A DNA stretch of 64,000 bases from Oxytricha trifallax. Lineage: Eukaryota > Ciliophora > Spirotrichea > Sporadotrichida > Oxytrichidae. The stretch spans positions 62,001 through 126,000 of the forward strand of contig ARYC01017330.1 of the NCBI GenBank assembly GCA_000711775.1. Direction: 5' to 3'. How positions within the stretch are numbered: the first letter of the stretch is position 1; the number at the start of each line of letters is the position of its first letter. Both the position numbers and the translations under genes were made by a program. Below are positions 1 to 10,926 of this stretch, one piece after another. Under the pieces are notes generated by a model that saw only the letters and a program-made list of their open reading frames with translations, was not told where the DNA came from and made no database searches.

Positions 1-2545
1 AAATCTATTAAGACAAATCTATTTAAGACTAATGAAATATAATTTTGAATTTTGAATGCTAATTGATAAATATTGTGTAGTTGATAAAATGATTTTATCT
101 CTTAACTCAAATCGATTAAACCTCATATTATTGTTTTTGTGAGTTAGCTCAAAATCAAAATATATCACTTTCTGAGATTATTCAGGAATATTTCCAATAG
201 CAAAGTCCAGTTAAAATTAAAGGATCAACCGTATAATTGTTTTAGATTTGAATTTTGCGTTGGTATGAAATTGATATCTGTCATGATTATAAAAATTAAT
301 TAATATAAATTTAATTCATTTTAGCAAATCGAATGTATTTATACAATATTGAAAAATAATATTGATTTCGAAAACCCTTGATAGACACTTTTTTTATGAG
401 TATCACTCTCGAAATTCATTAATATAAATATTGTAAATTATTTAATTAAAAATTATAATATATTGAAAATGAATTTAAAAAATAAAAATGAAATATCAAA
501 AGTTCTTCTTCTTTAGTAACAATTAAAATGCAATAGAATGCAAATATTATAATTACTCAGTATCTCCTCCTTCTACTGTACTTTATATAGTTATGAAAAC
601 ATTCGACTTTGCATCCGTCTTTTCGCAGCTTATTCAAGATCAATTCTTGATTTAAATATATTTTTCTAGATTTTAAAATAAAACTATTCTATACTGGCTA
701 ATCTAAGTACTTTATCAGAAATTCTTTTTTTCCTCTATATATGTTTTTTATCATTAAATTCTCACATCAAATGTATTAAAATTTTTCTCTTTATTTGTAA
801 GTTTAAGATCACTCTCACTGTATCTTATTTTAGCTTTGATTTTATTTTTGCAGTTTTTAATCTGTTAATCTAAATAAGCTTGTTTCCCAGCTAACTGTCT
901 CTACATTCAAAAATATAGCCAAGTTAATTTCCTCTTCTGCTTTTTTAGGAATTGATTTTAAGAATAATTTGATCATAAATATCTGTCTATTTTGTAATTC
1001 TTTCAATTGGTTGTTCAAGTATGGAGAATAAGCAGTAATTATATGCAGTAGAAATTCTTTTACATTTGTATATTCTACGTAAAAATCTACATAAGTGTCT
1101 TTATTGTTTTAATTTAGAATCTGTTATTGTTCAACACTTATTCCCTACATTACTGGCAATCTGTGTTTATGTCTAGCTTTTATAGTTAATCCCCAATACT
1201 CTTTGAAATCTCATTTTCAAAAGATATATGAGGTTTGAACATTTTCCTTATTCTTTTCTTTTTATCTTGTCTCTCTTTATCTTTGACTTCAAGTCCTTTA
1301 AATTTTGAGTCTCAGTTTGGTTTCCATCGTCTTTATTTCTATTTATTTTTTTTTACTCGTGGTAATTTCCCCTCTCTTGTTTTGCTAGACTAATGCGAAC
1401 CTCTCATTCAATTTTACTTATTCATCAACTAACCTGACTGATTAATAGAATTGGAGTTGATGGGTATTGTCTATCTAGACTCAAAATTTATAAAAGTTCC
1501 TGAAACTATTATTGAACTTAGCTTTTTTTTTGCTATGAGGTCTTTAATTATTTGAACAATTATTTTAACTTAAAAAATTTATTAGTTATTTTTATGTCGT
1601 CATTTTTTTTCTTTGTTATTGTTTTTTATGTATCTTGGTAGCTTTCTTCTTATGTCGATTATTTTCCATATAGTGCCCACAATTTTAAATAATTGTTAAT
1701 AAAATTACATTATTTTCAAAAAACTAATAGATTTAATTTTTAAATAATTTTTTCATTTTCCTATTTATTATTAATTTAGCATTAATAAAAAAAAGAAAAA
1801 GTTAATTGTATGTTTATTTATATATATTTATGGCTAAGTTGTTTTTATAAATTAATTAATCAGTCATAACAATTTATATTACGATAACCTTATAAAAACC
1901 TGTTTTAACAGAGAATCTGCGAAACTTCTGGTAAAACTAAATCTACTAAATCGGGAAATTGAATTATGCAAGTAAATCTTGACCTCATCAAATTTGCTTT
2001 TCTAAGATATTAATTAATAATGAAAAGTTAATTCATAAAGCGAGTAGTTTACAATTCACTTCAGTTTATTGAGTTTCACTTGGTGCTTAGTTTAGAATAT
2101 TTGATTCTCTAAAATGGTAAAATCTTCAAATCAAATCTTCAGCAGCCCAAAATGATAGATTAAAAAACCTATCAAAGTACCTGTAGATGGACTTAAATAT
2201 TATAATAAAGATGAGAAAGGCAGAGAAGCTTCATTTAAGTAACAAAATAAAAATGCCTATATCACCATTTAATGCACAGATCGAAATGAATGGGGAATTT
2301 ATAATATAAAATTATATGATAATATACAAATAAATACAGAAGCAATGAGGTTTAGTAATAAAATGATATTGTAATTAATATTTGAAATTAATTAAAACTC
2401 AGGATAAAATTATGTAAAAGGTTTTATAAGGTATTTAATATAAAATATTTTCAGAAATCGAAAATCCTTTACGTTAATTGATTTTTGATGGAAAAAAGAT
2501 GTTTATTTAATCTTTTATGAATATATTTGATTTATTTGCTTTGAC
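1..2545. other. AT-rich germline DNA, no gene seen
   Basis: Very AT-rich, low-complexity sequence with many homopolymer runs. I see no frame with protein-like composition in either strand under a TGA-only stop code. It probably represents germline-limited (internally eliminated or intergenic) DNA. Confidence 0.6.
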
Positions 2546-3116
2546 ATTTTCAAAAGTCACTATATAAATTTTTATAAAACAAATTTATATTATATTAAAA
2601 GTCTATTTGAGAAAATGAGCTAAGACCTCTAGGGACCGATAAAAACTTATTTATCAAAATTTTGAAATGATATTTTTATGAAGTCTATTGCACTTATATT
2701 ATAATATCTTTATTACATTAGCTTATATTATAATAGCAAATTTAAATTAATTATTACAAATTTAAGTAATACTTAATGAACATATTATTTGTAATTTAGT
2801 AACCAAAAACTTATTAAAAAAATATAGCCTCACTTATAAATTACTATGAAAGAAATAATAGTTTTTATTACAAATAATATGTTCATTAAGTATTACTTAA
2901 ATTTGTAATAATTAATTTAAATTTGCTATTATAATATAAGCTAATGTAATAAAGATATTATAATATAAGTGCAATAGACTTCATAAAAATATCATTTCAA
3001 AATTTTGATAAATAAGTTTTTATCGGTCCCTAGAGGTCTTAGCTCATTTTCTCAAATAGACTTTTAATATAATATAAATTTGTTTTATAAAAATTTATAT
3101 AGAGACTTTTGAAAAT
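2546..3116. repeat. Large near-perfect palindrome (foldback element)
   Basis: The arms 2546-2794 and 2868-3116 are reverse complements over 249 bp with almost no mismatches; one is a C/A change near the outer ends. They surround a 73-bp AT-rich loop. There is no ORF. The near identity of the arms implies a recent origin or gene conversion. It resembles a foldback or MITE-type element, but no family name can be given. Confidence 0.9.
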
Positions 3117-3595
3117 ATAGCTGCTATATTACAAACAGCTAAATTAAATGATTAAGAAATCTATATAAAATAAATTATAATTCTTTAAAAAATATGGTTA
3201 TAAAAGTAAGAAAAATACTAAAAATATATAGTTATATATATATATACTAGATTCAATTAAAAAATATAAATATAAAATGCTTAAAAATATACATATAAAT
3301 TAATTATTGATAAATTAAAAAGGAAAATCTTTGAATATTGAGTTAAATGAAAACTTAAACTAATTATACTTAAAATTAATAAAAGGTCATTACGTTAATA
3401 TAATTCATTCTTTAATTACATAATTATAATTTATAAAAGGTAATATAAAATCCCATTGATATATGTGAAAAAGGTAACATTGAATGCTAAGTGAGTGTAT
3501 ATTTAATATTAGTATTTTACCTCATTGAAATTGTTTTGTGTATTGATGTATATTTTTAGCAGTTCATTTATGCGCTTTTGATTTTTGTATATTCT
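3117..3595. other. AT-rich spacer
   Basis: AT-rich DNA between the palindrome and the first GC-rich island. It includes a short (TA)n run near 3232-3246. No gene is visible. Confidence 0.5.
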
Positions 3596-4184
3596 TTTAC
3601 CCCTCCTTGAGCTTAGCTGCAATATCTTTTTTCTTTTGGTTAGGCTTGACAGCTTATTCATACAACCTCATTTGCTTCTTTTTCATCTAAGCCTTTCAGA
3701 GCTCCTCTTCTGCCTCCTGGGATTCCTCCATTGCTGGTCTCTCCAGTGTAATCATACTCTCTGATATATCTCTTTGTGGTCTACCTCTAAGGCATCTGAC
3801 ATCTTAGTGTTATCCTCTGAAGGCATCTCTGCCACATCTTTACCCTCCACAGACAGCCCTGCATCCTCCTATATAATTGCCATCGTCATCGTCTCTTCTC
3901 TCGCGCCTCTCTGGCTCTCCCTCCTCAATAACACCCCCATTCACAAGTCTCTCCTCTCCCCCTTGACTAACTAATCAGCTGGAGGCTGGTCTCCACATTG
4001 GACCTCTCGGAATTTTTGTCAAACTAGTATTGCAGGGGAAGTGACGTGAAGATCTTGTACTGGGAGGCTCCCAAGGAGCACCACTCGATTCTCCATGTTT
4101 TTATCTACGGAGATGGGTATCCGACTTTGACATCTATGCTGGGGGCCAAGATAAGTAGAGATATCCTTTTTGAGGGACAACCCT

Positions 4185-4454
4185 ATGGCATTGATCGAGC
4201 ACCCTGAGACCCATTACCTTGGCAGTTGGAACGATGATGATGATATCCTATACAATATACTTACAGATCCCTCCAGGCTTCTCCCCTTCCTCTAGTGGGC
4301 AGTTCTCTTCAACATGTGTTCGGTGGGATGCCCTTGGCGGATTCCCTTTCTGACCAGAGAAATTCGAGAACATGCCTTAGGACTAACAGTGTGGCAAGGC
4401 CAAAGATTTCACGACGCCCCATCTTTAGCAGAGAGGTACACTGACTTCTTTTGA
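4185..4454 (+). CDS. Partial unknown protein, plus-strand segment of island A
   Basis: This 89-codon frame starts at an ATG and ends at a TGA when TAA/TAG are read as Gln. The product is acidic near its start (an SWNDDDDILYN stretch) and contains a Cys-containing hydrophobic part (LFNMCSVGCPW). The frame is open upstream of the ATG back to about 4125, so the true beginning may lie in another segment. I recognise no domain. It is best treated as one exon-like segment of a larger or broken gene, not a complete small protein. Confidence 0.4.
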
Positions 4455-4657
4455 ACATCTCTAAACCCTTCGTGAATTGCTTTAAATATTAGAGTACCAG
4501 TGTATGAGCGAGTATCTAAGTGCAAGCAACCATTAGCATGAAATTCTTCCAAGGAAGAAGCGAATACAAGACTTTGTATCTCTATAACTCTTTCAGACAT
4601 TGCGCTTATGCTAAAGGCCTCCACTAAAATAGCGTAGCCACAACATGCTCTTCTAAT
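4409..4657 (-). CDS. Unknown protein fragment on the opposite strand within island A
   Basis: Here the minus strand has an open frame of 82 codons ending in TGA. Its composition is more balanced than the overlapping plus frame; it contains SAMSERVIEIQSLVF and YTGTLIFKAIHEGF. It has no ATG at its 5' end, so it would be an internal segment. It lies between plus-strand open frames that end at 4454 and continue after about 4640. One explanation is an inverted MDS of a scrambled gene. The other is a chance antisense frame, which is easy to obtain with only one stop codon. Confidence 0.35.
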   Translation of the reverse strand: MRRACCGYAILVEAFSISAMSERVIEIQSLVFASSLEEFHANGCLHLDTRSYTGTLIFKAIHEGFRDVQKKSVYLSAKDGAS

Positions 4658-4885
4658 TCACAATGCACCAAGGACTACCTGACTAATGCTTTCACCATCC
4701 TCTCAACTGCCCGTAGAGTCACAAATATAGTAGATGTTGTTAGAGACGATCGCATGATCGTTGGTCCACACAAAGCCATTAGTGCTCTATGGTAGTCATG
4801 TGATTTTGATGCTTGCAACAGTGTGATTATCGATGATACAAAGGTCTAAGCCCTCACCTTCTCTTCCCTTTGCTTCAATGCCTGA
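4538..4885 (+). CDS. Partial unknown protein, second plus-strand segment of island A
   Basis: A 115-codon plus frame ends at TGA 4883-4885. The part after about 4650 looks convincingly coding and includes VTNIVDVVRDDRMIVGPHK and SCDFDACNSVIIDDTKVQAL. The first 30 codons are less protein-like and overlap the better minus-strand frame. The next frame (4878-5042, 54 codons) overlaps its end, suggesting a frameshift or a segment junction near 4880. No family is recognised. Confidence 0.4.
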
Positions 4886-5276
4886 AGGGCTCCCCACTGG
4901 TAGTGCTGGCCCATTGTTGTCACTACTGAAAGCCATTAGAACTGGTAAAGTACTTCTCATCATCCTGAATCAGATCACTGTCTAAGGAAGGTCGCCATTT
5001 AGAGCTGTGAGGCTAAATGCTCTGATTCCATATAGTTCTTGATATAGCATGGTTGATTAGTTTCAGTTAGATTGAGAGTATCAATTTTCAATGTTAATTG
5101 TAAATATTTAATTGTAAACTTGTTTAAGTTTTAATAAACATCTGTCATTAATTGTGCTATTTGTTGATTATTAAAGATTCAATGTTGCCTTTTGTCACCT
5201 TTTTGTCACCTTTTTCGCATATATCAATGGGGTTTTATTAATTAATTTTAAGACTTAATATAGTAATAAGTATTCG

Positions 5277-5490
5277 TATTGATCAGACGCAGGTGGAGGT
5301 GGACCACTCACATAAAACGTAAGCTATAAAAAAGATATATTTAATTTTTTTATAGTGGTCCTACCTGGTAAGACCACAGGTACAGCTGGACTGGTGCTTC
5401 GCATCACCCGCAGACAGAGGGAACTTAAATGATGAAAATGGTGATGACGAAGAAGATGACGACGAAGATGAGGAAGAATAGCACTAATCA
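5277..5490 (+). other. Small GC-rich island B, acidic-tail coding segment
   Basis: Two GC-richer pieces (about 5279-5315 and 5355-5490) are separated by about 40 bp of AT-rich DNA. In the second, one plus frame encodes VQLDWCFASPADRGNL followed by a run dominated by Asp and Glu (about 5431-5480). This looks like an acidic C-terminal tail. The frame then runs into AT-rich sequence without a TGA, so if it is coding, the segment ends at a junction near 5490. Function unknown. Confidence 0.35.
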
Positions 5491-6339
5491 GAGAGATTTC
5501 CATTTTTGATTTTGATAATAAATTTAGTATTAATAAATGTAATTAGAATAATTAATAATTAAAAGATTTTGTATTATAAATTATAAATGTAAAACAAAAA
5601 AATATATTAAAGAAATTTTGTACAAAAAATCTCAAAATTATATTTCATAGCATGGGAACAAAAGGCTTTCATTATAAGATTGATTATATTTTCAAAGCTT
5701 GGTTCAGAGAGAAGTTCCTTCCAAGACTTTGAACAGCTTGAGTTAAAATTGCATTTTAAATAACAGGGGGTAGATTTTATTTGTAAACGTATGGAGATGC
5801 AGAACGATAAGAAACACTTATTACGATCAGAAAAATAATAAATCACTGTTTTAGTAAGTTAAAATTGCTAATATTTCAACTACACTACCAAGCCAACTAG
5901 TATTTTGTGAAATAAATTTAATGCTATTATGTTATAGATTTATCTAAAATAAATGTAAGCATATTTAAACTGTTGCATTGCTAAGTAGAGAACAGTTAAT
6001 TCTCAAAGATATATACCTTTATAATTTCATATTACAATAGGGACATCTTGAATTTCACAAACTTAATTAAGTAATAATTAAAAGATATTCCATAGTACAT
6101 TTAGAGCAATAGTACTTGCTTATTATATTATGAATTTAAATATTACAGCATATTTATATGGTAGGAACTCTAATATTTCAAATTAACTCAATTAGAGTGC
6201 ATGTTTTATTTGACACCTTTTTCAATAAATTATCCGCTAATCAACTAAAAGGTGAAGTAAATTTTATTTATCTTCTTCAAATTATTTAAGATAATTAGAG
6301 AGGTTCTTATAAATTAATTAAATAAGGTTCCTGAGTAAG

Positions 6340-6585
6340 AGTGTAACACCACAGCGGCGCAACTCAAATCAATTTAGCTTTAGGGAAAATTTTCAAAATT
6401 TTTGAAAGGCCAAATCTTTCCACGCTAAAATGCAACCTCGACTTCATTTCTTCAAGTATCACCTTAAATTAATTAATCTTACAATAAGCCTGTGCCTGAA
6501 CACAAAGTAAACAACAAAGACCTACAATCTCGAAAGAGGGCCGAGATACAAGCGAAATGAGCATATGAAAGTTTCTTTAAATTGA
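6340..6585 (+). other. Small coding-like island
   Basis: This moderately GC-rich stretch in AT-rich surroundings has a plus frame reading KPVPEHKVNNKDLQSRKRAEI and ending at a TGA near 6568. An earlier part in another frame reads SGATQINLALGKIFKIF. It could be a short MDS or a decayed gene remnant; no family is recognised. Confidence 0.3.
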
Positions 6586-7436
6586 GGTTTCAGGCAAAAG
6601 AAGGGCAAATAAAATTCATATGATGACTGTAACTAAAACAAATCTTCTAAATTAAGCATGTAACCGCATCATTCCGTCTTATTTTTATAATAAATTAACA
6701 TATAATCATTGACTTCATTTACTGTTCCATCAAAATTATTTATATTTGTGTAAAATAATATGAAATTGATTAAGTGACTTCATATTTAACTAAATCTCTT
6801 TAATATAAATTATTCAAATCTACTCTACGATGAACAAATTTAATTTATTTAATTTTCAGAGATACCAAATGCACTAACAATTTTGTGTTTAATGATAAAT
6901 TAGGATTTTAAATCAGTCAATAATATCATAATGAATAGACATTTATTTTTATAATTTGCTTTTCTGAATAACTAATTCAAGAAATAAAGATGGCAACTTG
7001 GAATTAGGATTTTAAAAATAAGGTGACTCCTGCAGTAAGCATTTCATAGGAAAACAAAATGATTCCATAGTCATTTAAAGAAATGCTTGCAAAAAGAATG
7101 TTCAGATATTGATAACAATTAGGAATACCAGAAACAGAGCTTAAGGCTATCTTTTCTAACAAATAAGATTTGATTTCATGCCTCTACATTTAGATTGTTT
7201 TGCAAAAAGCAAATATGATATAAGTTTGAGCTTGGGAATAAATTTTTCACAAGTTTGTTGATATTTAACGGAGATGAGGAAACATTCATATTGCAACTAT
7301 ATTAGCAAACCCAAAAAGTATTTTGTGAAATAAATTTAAAGCTATTTGGTAATTTAATAAAAGAGTAAATTGAATTTGAATAGGAAGTTGTTAAAAGTTT
7401 AATTTAAATTTGAATTTATCGATAATTATTCTTAAT

Positions 7437-7516
7437 ATTTGGTTGCTAGTTGATTTGTGATGGAAGCCCTTATATATATATTAGTACCCTTGTTAATTAA
7501 TGACTAGCAACCAAAT
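7437..7516. repeat. Short inverted repeat
   Basis: A 14-bp sequence, ATTTGGTTGCTAGT at 7437-7450, is repeated inverted at 7503-7516. The loop of about 50 bp contains a (TA)n run. It lies about 80 bp before the ATG at 7598. It could be a hairpin or the edge of a small inserted element. Confidence 0.6.
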
Positions 7517-7597
7517 TTTTAGAGTGAGTATTTAAGTATTTTAATATATTTAATCAGACTTAAAAATTATTCATTCTAGCTGTTGCACTGAGACTCC

Positions 7598-8110
7598 ATG
7601 GATAAGACATAGCCCTACAAGAAGGACCACTACGAGCCGCCTCTGACCTCGCCCTCAGTGCAGCTGTCGCCCTCCGTGCTGCCGCCGGGGATGGACATTG
7701 AGATGGGCGAAGAGCCTACGATGGGATGGTGGGAGCTGGCCCCGAAGATTGCATGTCTACTGTAAAGCATCTCCCTCAGAGAGCACTACATTCAAAGCTT
7801 CGTCTAGATCATGAAGACCCTCTTCAACGAACACACAGTCAATCACCACTGGGTACACATTTAGAAGGAGATCGAACGCCATACTGGAAAGCAGAGCCTT
7901 GAGCTTGCATTGAGGACGCCAATCGAGAAAGAAGGGGACCCTATAGGAGCCTTAGATCCTGCGGTTGGTGATAAGAAGCAATCCGAGTCGTTAAAGGGCG
8001 TGCCCAAGGTTAGAGGTGGGGGCCCTATTTAATATCGACGTTAAAACTAAATCAAACAAACTACTATTAACAAGCACATGTTCTCTTCACTCTAAATGGA
8101 ATTCTCGTGA
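7598..8110 (+). CDS. N-terminal segment of an unknown protein (island C)
   Basis: The frame starts at ATG 7598 in an AT-rich context and is open to TGA 8108. In-frame TAG and TAA codons are scattered through it as Gln, so the standard code would miss it. Coding-like composition runs to about 8030 (about 144 codons). The protein starts MDKTQPYKKDHYEPP, is Pro/Ser-rich for about 30 residues, and then has an amphipathic part (IACLLQSISLREHYIQSFVQ). After about 8030 the composition changes and a second frame takes over, so a segment junction or frameshift lies at 8016-8035. No family is recognised. Confidence 0.55.
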
Positions 8111-8480
8111 AAACCCAAAACTTGCCTCTATGGTTGCTGAAGCAAAAATGTGGATCCTCGCATTGGCTCCATCAATTCAGCTCTTCAGAGTAGTTGACCC
8201 AAAAGACCCTACAGTCTTCCTCGGATATGACTACTTCAGATTCTCAGACCAAACTGTAGGAGATGTTCCTTTAACTTCTTATGTTGCTATGACCTACTCT
8301 AAGTTATCTTCCGTCCTCATAGAAGACACAACTGCCTTCCCAGAAGCTGATGTTTAAGAACTTATTGACGAAAGCATCGTTTTTGTTTTCAGTCATGGAT
8401 TAACTGGATAATTCGATTATCAACTAACAACTTCATTAACAGCAATGTTGAAGATAATATCCTTGCAGCATTCATCATGA
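8016..8480 (+). CDS. Internal segment of an unknown protein, different codon use
   Basis: This open frame of 154 codons to TGA 8478 begins inside the end of the previous frame. It uses A/T-ending codons more than its GC-rich neighbours, suggesting a different source gene. Recognisable stretches are KMWILALAPSIQLFRVVD, FLGYDYFRFSDQTVG and ESIVFVFSHGLTG. No ATG clearly marks a start and the C-terminal end is indistinct. It could be an MDS of another gene interleaved with island C/D. I do not recognise the family. Confidence 0.5.
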
Positions 8481-8945
8481 ACAACTATGCTAACACTGCT
8501 CACACTGTGTCAAAGCTACAATTGGTCCTGCCGCACGGGCAGATATTCAAGATGATCAGGACAGCTCTTCCACCCCACAGTAAGACTAATGGTACTTCTA
8601 TATTTCTTATAGTAACAATGAGATTCCGCTGAGCCGCTTGCAGACCCCTTTGGAGGAAGGAGCCCTCCCGGCAGAGGAAAAGCACTACATCCACAGGGCA
8701 AGGGCACTCCCAAGGGGTTTTGGGGCAACAACTGGGCAAGTATATCATAGACCTGGCTGTGCAAATATCGCGCATGGACATGCGCTGGCTCTCACAGGGG
8801 TACCTGCAGGCATTAATCGCCGCCCTCAACCACCTGGGCCTCGAGAATGTCTGATTTAAGGATTAACTTTTAGAAATTTGCAAGTCATTTGGGGGGGACT
8901 CAAAGGCCTTTTTCCAAATTCTGATGCTTGATTATCTCGGCCCCC
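8481..8945 (+). other. GC-rich coding island D, multiple frames
   Basis: This stretch has strong coding composition, but the frame changes. One plus frame at 8481-8630 reads HTVSKLQLVLPHGQIFKM. From about 8740 to TGA 8852 a plus frame reads KYIIDLAVQISRMDMRW and YLQALIAALNHLGLENV, which is convincingly protein-like. The part between them is Pro/Gly-rich. Frame changes may be indels or short MDS junctions. It probably belongs with segments C and E, which share its GC-rich codon use. Confidence 0.45.
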
Positions 8946-9151
8946 GTGATAGATGTCTGAGTCGGAACTTCCACCGTCGTGAGATAGACCGAGGTAGTTC
9001 GAGTGGTGCCACTAGCCGCCCACCAGGCTCGAATTTAACCCCCTAATCGACTGCAATACATTTTTCAAAAATAACCTTTTTGCAAATATCAAAAGTAAGT
9101 ACCCCCATTCCCCAGATTTACTTGTCCCTTTTAGTGCAGAGTAGATGATGA

Positions 9152-9838
9152 GACTAACTCAGGGAGATCGAGGCAAAGGGTGTCCGCTACATCAAAGGAA
9201 AGAGGGCCCGCGAGGCAAAGCGATTGAAGGCGTCAGAGACACAGAGTCAATACGTGAGCGTGGAGGAGTCCGAGTAGATCGAGCAGTTGCTTCAGACCAA
9301 GGAGAAGCTCGACCTAATCTTCAAGTACATTCAGGAGCTTGAGACACATGAGGAGCTGCCCAGATACGAGAAACTGATGAAGGCTACCAGGGCACCCCCC
9401 AACCATCAAGAGGCGGTGATCATGGCCTGGCACTGGATATTGCGACACAGCCACGAGGAAACCTCCAGCACTTCAAGCAGGACCTCAAGGACGACTACAA
9501 GAGGATGAAGCCCAAGGAATGGAACCAGCTCACCAAACATCAGAAGCTCCAGAAGAAGCAGGACATGCTGCAGATCATGATCGACACCTCCGAGAACCAG
9601 ATAGGCGATCATCTCAAGGCCCTCTACACTGCCTGCCCGCTCCTACCCATCACCGTGCTCACCAGACTCATGAACGAAAGCACCAGTCGCGAGGTGCAGA
9701 AGCTCAAGTAGTGGCACACCGAGCACATCGCCCCCGTGGCCGCCAAGATCAGGAAGGGAAAGCAAACCCAGGAGTTCGTTGAATTTGTGGAGCCCCTAAT
9801 CAAAGAGATTACCAGAGTTCAAAAAGTGAAGATTTAGT
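9152..9838 (+). CDS. Lys/Glu-rich coiled-coil-like protein segment (island E)
   Basis: The first frame (9152-9508) encodes a highly charged, helix-forming sequence, for example RAREAKRLKASETQSQYV and IEQLLQTKEKLDLIFKYI, with a TAG in frame as Gln. Between about 9390 and 9430 reading shifts to a second frame that continues through KDDYKRMKPKEWNQLTKHQK and FVEFVEPLIKEITRVQKVK. At about 9838 composition collapses to AT-rich and no TGA follows for about 200 bp. The gene therefore seems to be cut off by a segment boundary rather than terminated. No family is recognised. The upstream part 8946-9151 is also GC-rich. Confidence 0.5.
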
Positions 9839-10789
9839 ATTTGAGTAATTTAATTAATTAAAGCATTTGGTTTGTATTTGATTTTCATTTCTCCATATTT
9901 TCACAATCTTTTATCTAAATTTAACTTAACATTAACTTATTAAAGCATTTTCTATCGTCATTTTTATTTTATTAAATGAGGATCTTAACTTTATTTCATA
10001 GAATTAAATAACATTTAATTATATTAATTTCTTTTTATTGATTTTTATTATTTTTTAATTTTTTTTCTATAATTTTTTAAAATAAAATTCAATTGGTCTT
10101 TCCTTAGCTAAGATTGAATAAATATTCTTGTCTATTTCGTTGTACTGATAATACTTTAAATAAATCTTTTTGATAAGGATATTTCTTAAATATTTTTTAT
10201 AAAGTTTCAAACATAATTATTTCATAAATGATTTTTTTTAAAAGATTTTGATGGAATAATCATGATAAATAAAGTATATTGTTTTATCAGATATCTTTAA
10301 AGAATAAGTTTTATTTTAATTTAACATTAATAATCATTATTGATTTCTGTTTTAAGAATTGCATTCATTTATAAGTTAAACTTTAAACAAATTTCGAGTT
10401 GCCATATATATTTATAGTATTAGAATACAGTAAACGAATAAAAAGAAATGCTATCATAATTGCAATTGAGACTAATTATAATCAAAGAAAAGACATATAT
10501 AATGTAGATAAAATACATGAAAAATAGAGAACTTCAAATAAATAATAAACTTATATAATCCTAACAGTTATGTATTAGATATTCTTATAGATATAAATTT
10601 ATGTAATTTAGGTTTAAAGCTTGTGTATTATTAAGCTTTTGTTAAAAAATAAATAATGTATTTACAGATATATTTTTAAAATTAGTTTCATTTAATTACA
10701 ATACCTGCTAATTAAACCCCATATTAAGAGTGGTATAATTATTGAACTTTGAGACTAGCTCAGTAGCATTTATCATAGACAGCAGCATT
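9839..10789. other. AT-rich spacer up to the TBE
   Basis: AT-rich DNA with no coding frame. It ends with the ATT target duplication (10787-10789) of the TBE. Confidence 0.6.
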
Positions 10790-10925
10790 CAAAACCCCAA
10801 AACCCTTTCAGTAGTTTGATTGAGTTTTTGATTGATAAAAGTAGACTATTAGTGCATACTTTATAGGGTTATAATAGGGTTTATGAAGGGGTTTAATGTT
10901 TAAATATTAGTAATTTAAGTGAGTA
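10790..10925 (+). repeat. Left terminal inverted repeat of the TBE
   Basis: About 135 bp, starting with the telomere-like C4A4 motif. It matches the right end in inverted orientation with only a few differences. The transposase ATG follows immediately at 10927, so the repeat probably contains the promoter. Confidence 0.9.
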
Positions 10926-10926
10926 T

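Larger units (their letters stand above)
3600..5045. other. GC-rich gene-like island A (candidate MDSs or pseudogene)
   Basis: This block is clearly richer in G+C than its flanks and has protein-like codon composition, but no single frame spans it. Plus-strand frames with TAA/TAG as Gln are open at 3774-4048, 4185-4454, 4538-4885 and 4878-5042. A plus frame through 4043-4204 encodes a protein-like stretch containing ILYWEAPKEHHSILHVF. At 4409-4657 the minus strand reads better. Frame and strand switching fits scrambled macronuclear-destined segments or a decayed gene copy. I do not recognise the protein. Confidence 0.55.

Noticed and set aside
8500-8859. Overlapping open frames on both strands at 8500-8859
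   Set aside because: The minus-strand frames and the plus frame starting at 8638 are in the wrong phase relative to the convincing plus frame ending at TGA 8852. They reflect GC-rich DNA lacking stops.
9406-9612. Minus-strand Leu/Val-rich frame antisense to island E
   Set aside because: It mirrors the charged coiled-coil coding frame on the plus strand. Antisense of Lys/Glu-rich coding gives Leu/Phe-rich translations.
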